From the NCBI RefSeq assembly GCF_005222705.1, contig NZ_STGF01000013.1, forward strand, positions 124,001-188,000: 64,000 bases of DNA, read 5' to 3'. This document shows, piece after piece, positions 28,139-35,584 of this stretch. The number at the start of each line of letters is the position of its first letter. The stretch's first letter is position 1. The position numbers and the translations under genes were made by a program. The notes beneath the pieces are model-generated. The model saw only the letters and a program-made list of their open reading frames with translations, had not been told where the DNA came from and did not search any database. This DNA is from Paenibacillus sp. SY21-1. GTDB lineage: Bacteria > Bacillota > Bacilli > Paenibacillales > Paenibacillaceae.

Positions 28139-29755
28139 TTATCCCTTTGAAGCCGCCAAATAACGATCGTACTGCGCTTGTCTGCCTTTGATAACCTGAT
28201 CGATATTCATTTTCTTGAGCGTAGCCACATATTTGTCGAAGTTATCCAGACTTTCCTTGCCCATAATAAATTTCAAATGCATTTCTTCCACATAAGTCGA
28301 AATGTCCGGCATTACCTGATTTTCCACTTCCGCTTCCTCCGGCAGACCGTACACGAAAGGAAACGGCGCCTTGATAAACGGCTCGATTTCCTTGTCTCTT
28401 TCCGCGTGCCACGGAGCCACCATTACATCGGCCGAAGCCGTCGATTGCGTGTTCGGCAGGTTGACCGGTCCAATGCCGAGCTTCTGAATAAAATCGTTGT
28501 TTTTGCCTTGCTCCGTGAACACCTTCTTGCCGTCCTGCTCCTCGTAGGTTACGCCCTTAATGCCCCAGGTATAGTACGTTTGCGCTTCTTCGCCGGATGC
28601 ATAGTCAAGGAATTTAAAGGCGAGCTCGGGATCTTTGGCATTTTTCGTAATCCCGAAAATACCGCTAAGCGCCTGCCGACCAACATAGAATTGATCGCCA
28701 TGCGGCCCTTTAAGCGGCAGCAGGCCTTGAATAAGCGGAACGTTGACGTCGTAATCGGCAAACAGCGGGCTGAACACCATGGAGGTATACCAGCTGAAGT
28801 TAAACGTCGTTCCGGTCACATTTTGCGAGAATCTGGAAGTAATCTGGTCCGCTGTTGTACTCGCGAAATCCGTAGGCAGCAGCCCTTCCTTGTACAGGCC
28901 GTTCATATACGTCAAATATTCTTTATAGGCTTGCTCATTGTAGGCAAAATGTACGGTTCCGCTATCGTCGGCATAAAATTGATTGCCCGCGCCGTCCAAA
29001 TTAAACGCCAGCCCGAACGAAGGTCCAAACGCCACCGAAAGCAGCTTGGGATCAATCGATAACGGAATTTCGTCGGCCTTGCCGTTCTGATTCGGGTCTT
29101 CCGTCTTGAACTTGCGCAGCATCTCCGTGTACTCGTCAAGCGTAGTCGGCTCCTTCAGGCCGACCGCGTCCAGCCATCTCATGTTCACCATGAACTGAGG
29201 CATGTAATTTTTGGTCAGCACGCGCTGCGGCACATAATACATATGCCCGTCAGGGGTCGTCAGGCTCGCTTTCAGCTCCGGATATTCCTCGTAAATCTTT
29301 TTCAGATTGATGCCGTACTTCTCATACAGCTCGTCGATCGGCTGAAAAATGCCGCCCTTGATATACTTCATCATCTGATCTTTGTCAGGCGCATACACGA
29401 TGTCCGGCAAATCCATGCCCGAGGCGAGACGCGGGCTCACCGCGTCCGCGTAGTTGGTCGGAGGAAGCAGCTGCCAGTTGACTGTAACCCCCGCATTTTT
29501 CACAATTTCCTTCACGATGTCCGCCGAAGCCAGATCGACGTTCGTCGTCCACGCATTGTTCGCGAGAATCGATAGCTCGCCGCCCTTGTCGGTAACCGGT
29601 CCCGCGCCGGTATACGTGTAGGTTGAAGCCGAACCCGTCTCTGTCGGCGCAGCCGAAGGCTCGCCGTTTCCAGCTCCGCCGCTGCAGCCCGCCAGACTTC
29701 CAACGACCAATGCCGCGCTAAGCGCCATGCCGATACTTTTCCACTTGCCTGCCAT
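28139..29755 (-). CDS. Extracellular sugar-binding lipoprotein, pectin-linked ABC importer
   Basis: 538 residues. Signal peptide with lipobox VGSLAGC (Cys near residue 23), a Gly/Ser/Thr linker, then a type-1-like large binding protein (LIDELYEKYGINLKKIYEEYP-type segment; DPELAFKFLDYASGEEAQTYYTWGIKG). GGGAGGCG precedes ATG 29755. It is third in the operon after two permeases. The pectinesterase in the same operon suggests a galacturonide or rhamnogalacturonide ligand. Confidence 0.92.
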   Translation of the reverse strand: MAGKWKSIGMALSAALVVGSLAGCSGGAGNGEPSAAPTETGSASTYTYTGAGPVTDKGGELSILANNAWTTNVDLASADIVKEIVKNAGVTVNWQLLPPTNYADAVSPRLASGMDLPDIVYAPDKDQMMKYIKGGIFQPIDELYEKYGINLKKIYEEYPELKASLTTPDGHMYYVPQRVLTKNYMPQFMVNMRWLDAVGLKEPTTLDEYTEMLRKFKTEDPNQNGKADEIPLSIDPKLLSVAFGPSFGLAFNLDGAGNQFYADDSGTVHFAYNEQAYKEYLTYMNGLYKEGLLPTDFASTTADQITSRFSQNVTGTTFNFSWYTSMVFSPLFADYDVNVPLIQGLLPLKGPHGDQFYVGRQALSGIFGITKNAKDPELAFKFLDYASGEEAQTYYTWGIKGVTYEEQDGKKVFTEQGKNNDFIQKLGIGPVNLPNTQSTASADVMVAPWHAERDKEIEPFIKAPFPFVYGLPEEAEVENQVMPDISTYVEEMHLKFIMGKESLDNFDKYVATLKKMNIDQVIKGRQAQYDRYLAASKG

Positions 29756-29824
29756 AAATGTTCGCCTCCCGATGGAATGAATTGATGCCCCCGCTTATTG
29801 CTTATATACAGACAAAGGGTGTAA

Positions 29825-30706
29825 TTACCCTTTTACTGCCCCAAGTGTAATGCCCTTGACGAAGTAGCGCTGAATGAACGGATAGACCATAATAATCGGC
29901 ACGATGCTGACGACAATCGACACATATCTGACCTGAATCGTCGACACAGCAAGCGAGCCCGTCGACATCCCGCCCCCCATTTTTTGCATGATTTCCGGAG
30001 AAGCCATAACGAGCACCCGCCGAAGAAAGATTTGCAGCGGCTGCAGCTCGTGGTTGCCCAAATAAAGCAGCGCTCCGAAAAAGTTGTTCCAGTGGAACAC
30101 CGCATAATACAGGGCCAGCACGGCAAGCGTCGGCTTGATGACGGGAATCGCGATCCGGTAGAGCATCGTAAAATCGTTTGCTCCGTCAATGCTTGCGCTT
30201 TCAAAGATTTCATTCGGAATGCCCTCGAACGCCGAGCGGCAGATCATCACGTTAAACGTAGACACAAGCACCGGAATGACCATAACCCAACGGGTATTGT
30301 ACAAACCGAGCGAAGTAATCAGCATGTAGGCAGGAATGAGACCCCCGGAAAAATACATCGTAAACGCGATAAAAAAGTTCAGCTTCCGCCGCAGAAAAAA
30401 GCGGGCTCTCGAAAGCGGGAACGCAGCAAGGCAGGTTGCCGCAATATTCAATATCGTGCCCACGACCGTATACCAGATCGTATTGTAATAGGAAGTCCAG
30501 ATTTCATCGTATTGCAGCACCATTTTGTAGCCGGCGACCGTTGCTTCCACCGGATACAGCCAGACCAGTTGCTTGTCAATCGCATTCACCGAGCTGAATG
30601 AAATGCTTATGACGTAAAGAAACGGATACAAGGTAACAAGAACGGCGAATATCGTAGCCAAATAGACAAAGCCGTAATATGATCGATCCGCAGCCGATTT
30701 TTTCAT
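29825..30706 (-). CDS. Sugar ABC importer permease (YtcP-like)
   Basis: 293 residues, six membrane segments, EAA loop ESASIDGANDFTMLYRIAIPVIKP, and the C-terminal signature YFVKGITLGAVKG. It pairs with the permease 49 bases upstream. Confidence 0.93.
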   Translation of the reverse strand: MKKSAADRSYYGFVYLATIFAVLVTLYPFLYVISISFSSVNAIDKQLVWLYPVEATVAGYKMVLQYDEIWTSYYNTIWYTVVGTILNIAATCLAAFPLSRARFFLRRKLNFFIAFTMYFSGGLIPAYMLITSLGLYNTRWVMVIPVLVSTFNVMICRSAFEGIPNEIFESASIDGANDFTMLYRIAIPVIKPTLAVLALYYAVFHWNNFFGALLYLGNHELQPLQIFLRRVLVMASPEIMQKMGGGMSTGSLAVSTIQVRYVSIVVSIVPIIMVYPFIQRYFVKGITLGAVKG

Positions 30707-30755
30707 CGAAGCGCTCCTTTATCGATAGGTTGTTGGCAGGCGCCAGGCAGACGCG

Positions 30756-31673
30756 CTACCATAGCGACATATCCGTTGCCCGCCGCGTCAGCGTATTCGC
30801 CGCGAACACGAGGATAAACGTGATCAGCGAGTTAAACAGGCCGATCGCGGTGGCCAGTCCGAAGTTTTGCCCTTCAATGCCCATCCGGTAGACGTAGGTA
30901 GACAGCACGTCGGCATTCTCGTAAGTCGATGCGTTGTACAGCAGGTAGACTTTCTCGAAGCCTACGCTCATCAGCCCTCCGAGCGACAGCAGCAGCAAAA
31001 TGACAATCGTCGGCTTGATGCTGGGAAGCGTCAGATGCCAAAGCTCTTGAAATTTGTTGACGCCGTCGATTTTGCCGGAATCGTACATCTCAGGGTCAAT
31101 CGACAGGATGGCCGAAATGTAGATGATCGAGCTGAAGCCGAAGCTTTGCCAGATTTCCGAGCTGGTGAAAATCGTCCTGAACCAGCCGGGCTCCATCATA
31201 AAATTGATCTTCTCCATGCCGAGCTTGGCGATAAAATGATTCACGATGCCGTCCGTCGGCGAAAGGAAATTAATGACGATACCCGCAATTACAACGGTTG
31301 AAATAAAATGCGGCAAGTAGGTGACCGTCTGGGCAAAACGCTTGAATGCCTTGTTTTTAATTTCCACAATGCATACCGCAAACAAAATCGGAATCGAGAA
31401 CCCGAACACGAGCGGATAGAACGCCAGCAGGAACGTATTGCGCAGCAATCGCCAGAAATAAATGGAGTCTACGAACTGGATGAACCATTTGAGTCCGACC
31501 CATTCGCTTCCCCATAGTCCCTTGCCTGGCGTAAAGTCCTTGAAGGCGATCAGAATGCCCGGCATCGGCAGGTACATAAACACGAAATAGAATACAAAAA
31601 TCGGCGCAAACATCAGGAGCAGGTACTTGTCCCGTTTGATCAGGCTCAGCAATCCCGGCCGACGTTTATCCAT
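30756..31673 (-). CDS. Sugar ABC importer permease (LplB-like), first gene of the pectin-linked operon
   Basis: 305 residues from ATG 31673, set by AAGGAGAG seven bases upstream. LplB hallmarks: MPGILIAFKDFTPGKGLWGS near residue 50 and the EAA loop MYDSGKIDGVNKFQELWHLTLPSIKP near 205. The leader upstream carries a palindromic operator candidate. Confidence 0.93.
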   Translation of the reverse strand: MDKRRPGLLSLIKRDKYLLLMFAPIFVFYFVFMYLPMPGILIAFKDFTPGKGLWGSEWVGLKWFIQFVDSIYFWRLLRNTFLLAFYPLVFGFSIPILFAVCIVEIKNKAFKRFAQTVTYLPHFISTVVIAGIVINFLSPTDGIVNHFIAKLGMEKINFMMEPGWFRTIFTSSEIWQSFGFSSIIYISAILSIDPEMYDSGKIDGVNKFQELWHLTLPSIKPTIVILLLLSLGGLMSVGFEKVYLLYNASTYENADVLSTYVYRMGIEGQNFGLATAIGLFNSLITFILVFAANTLTRRATDMSLW

Positions 31674-31784
31674 AACGCCACTCTCCTTCAACTGAAATTT
31701 ACAACGCTTGAAAAAAACTGTATAAAGCGACCCTAACCCTTTTCTATCTACTGAATTTTAGGTAATGACCTCCGTTTCATTATT

Positions 31785-31800
31785 ATTACAACGTTGTAAT
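31785..31800 (-). promoter_or_regulatory. Perfect 16-bp palindrome, likely LacI-family operator
   Basis: ATTACAACGTTGTAAT with a central CG, the symmetry usual for LacI/GalR-family operators. It lies 112 bases upstream of the first permease gene of the operon that encodes a LacI-type regulator. A related half-conserved copy, TTTACAACGCTTGAAA, sits at 31698-31713, so two sites could bracket the promoter. Confidence 0.65.
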
Positions 31801-31981
31801 TTAGGCGTCCTTGAATGCGCTTACAACTCTTTGAACCCATTCTAACAGCAGCCGCTCCAATTTGCAATTAAAAGTTTTCGGAAGCTCTTTGCTTTGCGGC
31901 AAGAAATATTTCCACGGAGATTGCTGAGCCTGCTGTAACCATTTTTGCGGCCAGCACGTCTTCAATCTTGAGGTGATGCAT

Positions 31982-32623
31982 ATGGCAAGACGAGGTTCCT
32001 GTAAACGATGGATGGGATGGATATTTTGCATGATTTTCCTGCTTGCTGCCGCGCTCGGCGTTCAGCCTGAACGGGCATTGGCATGCTCCTGCGCCTTTCA
32101 TCCGAACTCGGAAGAAAGCGTACAGTTCGCGCTGGAGCGGAAGGATGTTATTTTTGCCGGTACCGTACAGAGGATCGAGTCTCTGCGCTCCAAGCTGGTG
32201 ATTTCTTCTGCGGATCAGATTCATATTGTGCTGGAGGTTTCCGAGGTGTGGAAAGGAACGCTTGGACCAGAGGCATCCGTATACACGGCCCTCCATTCAG
32301 AGAGCTGCGGCTACGAAAACTTTCAAAAAGGCGAAGCTTATCTCGTTTCGGCGAACGTGAGCGGAACGCACAAGCTGGTGACCAGCCTATGCGATTTAAC
32401 GATGCCCCTCTCCTCCGCTGCCGGACCATTAAGCGTTTTGGGCAACGGCTACGCTCCTGATGAAGATTCTGCAATGAAGGCATCCTTGCCGTCCCAACCT
32501 GCACATACCGCATTCGGTCTGTCAGCCCAGAAGCCGACTCTCTTCCGTGCTGCGCTCACCCTGGCGGCAGCCTTAATCGCAGTCCTCGTCATCGTCAGGC
32601 TGAGGAAACGAGGAAAACGCTAA
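31982..32623 (+). CDS. Membrane-anchored TIMP/netrin-like (NTR-fold) domain protein
   Basis: 213 residues from ATG 31982 (GAGGTG eight bases upstream; ATG 31976 and GTG 31973 are in frame). The signal peptide ends ERALA, leaving a mature N-terminus Cys35-Ser-Cys37, the Cys-X-Cys start of tissue inhibitors of metalloproteinases. The mature domain has exactly two more Cys (SESCGY and SLCDL), allowing C1-C3 and C2-C4 disulfides as in the TIMP N-domain. DVIFAGTVQRIES and LEVSEVWKG look like OB-fold strands. A C-terminal membrane helix (ALTLAAALIAVLVIVRL) and RKRGKR anchor it. Function unknown; metalloprotease inhibition is only an analogy. Confidence 0.8.
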   Translation: MARRGSCKRWMGWIFCMIFLLAAALGVQPERALACSCAFHPNSEESVQFALERKDVIFAGTVQRIESLRSKLVISSADQIHIVLEVSEVWKGTLGPEASVYTALHSESCGYENFQKGEAYLVSANVSGTHKLVTSLCDLTMPLSSAAGPLSVLGNGYAPDEDSAMKASLPSQPAHTAFGLSAQKPTLFRAALTLAAALIAVLVIVRLRKRGKR

Positions 32624-32778
32624 CAGACTTCATTCCTTGCGGATCAGGCGATTTTTAGTTGTTGGCGGGAATTTCAAAAAACACGGGGCATAGCAGGTAT
32701 GGAAATGATTGACTCGACGCATACTAAGCCGAATGTCCATGTGCGGACAGCCAAACACACAAGCAGGAGGCCACATTA

Positions 32779-33309
32779 ATGAAGAAGCTGCTTTTAGCCG
32801 CCAGTATGATGCTTGCCGTTCCGGCGGCATTGCCGTCGCTCGTCCACGCCAATAACCAAGCGCCGGGAGTCACCGTTTCAATTGTGAACGGACAAGGCGA
32901 AGCGATCGGACAAGCCGAGCTCTCTCAAAAGGACGGCAAGCTGTTTATGCATTTGGAGGCGAAAAAATTGCCGCCGGGCAAGCATGCCATCCATTTCCAT
33001 GCCGAAGGGAAATGCGATCCGCCCGATTTCAGCAGCGCCGGAGGACACTTCAACCCTTTTGACAAACAACACGGCTTCAATAATCCAAAAGGCTATCACA
33101 GCGGGGATTTGCCTAACATTGAGGTTGGGGCGGACGGCAGCGTTTCCGTGGATCTGTTCACCGCCGACGCCAGCTTGCTCCAAGGCAAGCCTAATTCTCT
33201 CCTCAAGCCAGGCGGAACAGCGATTGTTATTCATGAAAAGGAAGACGACTATGTAACCGACCCGGCAGGCAACTCCGGAAGCCGAATCGCATGCGGCGTC
33301 ATTAAATAA
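32779..33309 (+). CDS. Secreted Cu/Zn superoxide dismutase
   Basis: 176 residues, GGAGG upstream, signal peptide ending VHA (residue 24). Copper ligands are all visible: His72 and His74 (AIHFHAEG), His90 (GGHFNP) and His152 (IVIHEKEDD). Zinc ligands: His90, His98, His107 and Asp110 (YHSGDLPN). Cys79 and Cys172 form the conserved disulfide, and Arg169 (GSRIACGVI) matches the active-site Arg. It therefore looks catalytically complete, unlike B. subtilis YojM, which lacks some copper ligands. No lipobox, so it is probably secreted free or held in the wall. Confidence 0.93.
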   Translation: MKKLLLAASMMLAVPAALPSLVHANNQAPGVTVSIVNGQGEAIGQAELSQKDGKLFMHLEAKKLPPGKHAIHFHAEGKCDPPDFSSAGGHFNPFDKQHGFNNPKGYHSGDLPNIEVGADGSVSVDLFTADASLLQGKPNSLLKPGGTAIVIHEKEDDYVTDPAGNSGSRIACGVIK

Positions 33310-33421
33310 CGAGCGTAAGCGCTATGCTCGTCCATCCAGGCCCGCATAGCTATTAGCGGCATGCTCCTTGCCTTTGGCAATCCGAAAGCTTGCCGCCGCA
33401 TGGCATTTATATGTTTTCGAC

Positions 33422-33440
33422 GAGGCGGACCCTCCGCCTC
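33422..33440 (+). terminator. Possible terminator between convergent SOD and lipoprotein genes
   Basis: GAGGCGGA/TCCGCCTC, eight perfect GC-rich pairs with a three-base loop, followed on the plus strand by TCTCCCTTTAAA. The T-tract is imperfect. It lies 113 bases past the superoxide dismutase stop and 29 bases past the end of the converging gene. Confidence 0.4.
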
Positions 33441-33468
33441 TCTCCCTTTAAATGGACCATCTGATTGG

Positions 33469-34896
33469 TTATTCAAAGCCAACTGGCTGTATCCCTTGCT
33501 CGCTTGAGCCCGACCACATCAACAGCTCGCCCTTGGCATTCCATTGCAGGGGCATCCCTGTCCCCAGCCAAATGACCTCGCCCGCTTTCGTATCGATGAG
33601 CCAACTGCTTGCGGAGCTTCCTTGCACGACGAATTTGCCTTCGCTGTTCGTTGCCCTGGAGCCCCGCAGAACATGTCTCAGACTATCCCTATCCTGCTCG
33701 CCTATCTCCTTGGAGAATGAATTAAACACGTCTTCGGGCAGTGCTTCATTTCTTTGTTTAATCACCTTGTCCCCGATTAAAGAAACGAAGGCCTTCCCCC
33801 GATAGGAACGATCGTCTCCCTCGATTTCTGTCGGAACTACAATCGTGTTCTCCTCCGGCCATGACATCGCATAAGGAAACACAAACCCTTCGCTGTGCCC
33901 GGAGAATGCCGCTTTATTTTTGCGCCACTGCTCCTTCCCGCTGCGATCAAAGACGATCAAGTCGGCCTCCGGCCCAACAAATTCGTCCGATGGAACCAAA
34001 ATTGCAAATCGGCCGCCGTCCGGCGAGGAAGCAATGCCATATATCGGCTTCTCCGACACGTAGTGCTTGTTCAATTCTCCTGTCGCACGATTGGCGCTGA
34101 ACACTTCCCTGTTTCCGTAAATCCCGTATACGACATCCCCCGACCAACGATCGGCGTACAGAATGGCCGAGCCATAGTCATTGCCATAGGGCTCAACCGT
34201 CCCGGCCCAATTGACAAGTCCGCTGTCCGCAGCTTCGCCGGACTCCGCTTGGACAAGCCGCTGACTGCCGTGACTGTACACAGCCAAAGCTTCATTGCCC
34301 GCCTGAGAGTCCGTATCCACAGATTGAATCATCAACGCAGAGGATAGGGGCAGCTCTCTTACGAGCTCTCCCTTCCCGTCCAGCCATTTCAACCGCTGAA
34401 GCTGCTGTTTTCCGGTAACGATAACCTCATTGCGGCTTGCATTGTCCTGTGCAAAAGACTGCCCCGCCTCGGACATAACGCCGTTCAGATTAAAATATAC
34501 CGATTCGACAACCTCCAGACCGGTTATCCGGACAACAAATGCCTTGTCCGTTCTAAACTCGATGTCATAATCAACCTTTGAAGCGCCGGAAGGCGCGGTT
34601 ACCCACCAGCTAGAAGCGACCTCCTCCTCGACAGAATGACGGTTCACCTCCGTATTGGCCGTTACGGTCACCGTCCCTGCTACGTCATCGATCTGCGTAT
34701 ACAAAAGAGGCTCATCTACAAGCCCGCCGCCCGCTTCCGGCCGCGCCTGTCCGTCTGACACGCCGACTGCGGGCGCCGATGGCGACGGCTGGCCGCGTTC
34801 CAGTTCGCTCCTTTCAGCATCGCCTTGACTGCAGCCAGCCGCAATCGTCAAGCCCGCCAGCAGCCATACCTTTGCGATTCGTACCCTATGCTTCAC
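33469..34896 (-). CDS. Lipoprotein of unknown function with beta-propeller-like C-terminus
   Basis: 475 residues from GTG 34896, chosen because TTGGAGGTG ends six bases upstream. Signal peptide with lipobox GLTIAAGC, then a low-complexity Ser/Pro/Glu linker to about residue 65. The rest holds repeated short segments of the type 'YGIASSPDGGRFAILV' and 'DLIVFDRSGKEQWRKNK', the look of beta-propeller or WD-like blades, but no family is recognisable. The gene stands alone, convergent with superoxide dismutase. Possible roles, such as wall-surface binding or sensing, are guesses. Confidence 0.72.
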   Translation of the reverse strand: MKHRVRIAKVWLLAGLTIAAGCSQGDAERSELERGQPSPSAPAVGVSDGQARPEAGGGLVDEPLLYTQIDDVAGTVTVTANTEVNRHSVEEEVASSWWVTAPSGASKVDYDIEFRTDKAFVVRITGLEVVESVYFNLNGVMSEAGQSFAQDNASRNEVIVTGKQQLQRLKWLDGKGELVRELPLSSALMIQSVDTDSQAGNEALAVYSHGSQRLVQAESGEAADSGLVNWAGTVEPYGNDYGSAILYADRWSGDVVYGIYGNREVFSANRATGELNKHYVSEKPIYGIASSPDGGRFAILVPSDEFVGPEADLIVFDRSGKEQWRKNKAAFSGHSEGFVFPYAMSWPEENTIVVPTEIEGDDRSYRGKAFVSLIGDKVIKQRNEALPEDVFNSFSKEIGEQDRDSLRHVLRGSRATNSEGKFVVQGSSASSWLIDTKAGEVIWLGTGMPLQWNAKGELLMWSGSSEQGIQPVGFE

Positions 34897-35014
34897 TTCT
34901 TGCACCTCCAAGCTATGGAAGATGTTTTCCATTTTATAACGTGCAATCCGCTTAAAAGGTTACAGCCATGAGCGAATCGCTCCCTATCAGTGTGTAGCCT
35001 ATAAATTCCTTAAC

Positions 35015-35179
35015 TAGGGCGTGTCTGAGAACGCTGAGGACAGCACATTTTGCCTAATTTTCGTTCCATGCAAGGCGCGTTTGTGAAGGTGTACCGGGGG
35101 TAAATCAAGCAACCGGAACGAAGCAGGGGGCGAAAAGGCGGTGAAAGGTGCCTCTGAGCGGGTTTTCAGACACGCCCTA
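35015..35179. mobile_element. MITE-like element, 165 bp, with 18-bp terminal inverted repeats
   Basis: The ends TAGGGCGTGTCTGAGAAC (35015-35032) and GTTTTCAGACACGCCCTA (35162-35179) are inverted copies with one mismatch. Similarity continues inward (TTTTGCC..TTCGTTCC against GGAACGAAGC..GCGAAAA), so the element is a long imperfect palindrome. TA at both ends may be a TA target duplication. It holds no gene. It lies in the 688-base gap between the unknown lipoprotein and the rhamnosidase gene. Confidence 0.7.
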
Positions 35180-35310
35180 TATAGGTTGAACTACAAATTT
35201 GAATATATAACGCTCATAAGCCTGCAGGGCAAAAAATGTTTCGGTGCTAAAAAGTAGAAAAACAATTGATGGAGTAGGCTGCGCTTTGGTCCCTCTGGAA
35301 AAAAGATAGT

Positions 35311-35421
35311 TTAGAAATGTGACTGTAGCTCGCTGTATGGAGCTTCTAAGAGAAAAGTTAGTTAGAAATGTGACTGTAGCTCGCTGTATGGAGCTCCTAG
35401 GAGAAAAGTTAGTTAGAAATG
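35311..35421. repeat. Tandem 51-bp repeat, about 2.2 copies
   Basis: Units start at 35311, 35362 and 35413 (TTAGAAATGTGACTGTAGCT...). The two full copies differ at only a few positions. Each contains CTGTAGCTCG, also found in the 96-bp repeat at 40296. A minus-strand reading frame passes through with a 17-residue repeat, but it has no ribosome binding site, so it is not called a gene. Confidence 0.85.
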
Positions 35422-35519
35422 TAAAGAAAGAACCCCTTAGGCAGGGAAGTGAAGTGCTCCCTGTCAAGTAGACAGTGAAAAAACAAAAAATCGGATTGAT
35501 CGTTCCCCCAGTTCAAAAA

Positions 35520-35560
35520 ATCCGGGCAGCATACAGGAGTATCCTGTATGCTGCCCGGAT
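35520..35560 (-). terminator. Terminator of the rhamnosidase operon
   Basis: A perfect 19-bp stem ATCCGGGCAGCATACAGGA with a three-base loop, followed on the minus strand by TTTTTTG. It lies 25 bases after the rhamnosidase stop. Confidence 0.95.
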
Positions 35561-35584
35561 GGAGGGCCTGCTTGCCGTCGTTGT

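Noticed and set aside
31801..32296. Minus-strand reading frames opposite the TIMP-like gene.
   Set aside because: No ribosome binding site; the plus-strand gene has a signal peptide, ordered cysteines and an anchor.
35177..35467. Minus-strand reading frame of 96 codons with a 17-residue repeat.
   Set aside because: It lies on the 51-bp tandem repeat, starts without a ribosome binding site and ends at the edge of the MITE-like element.
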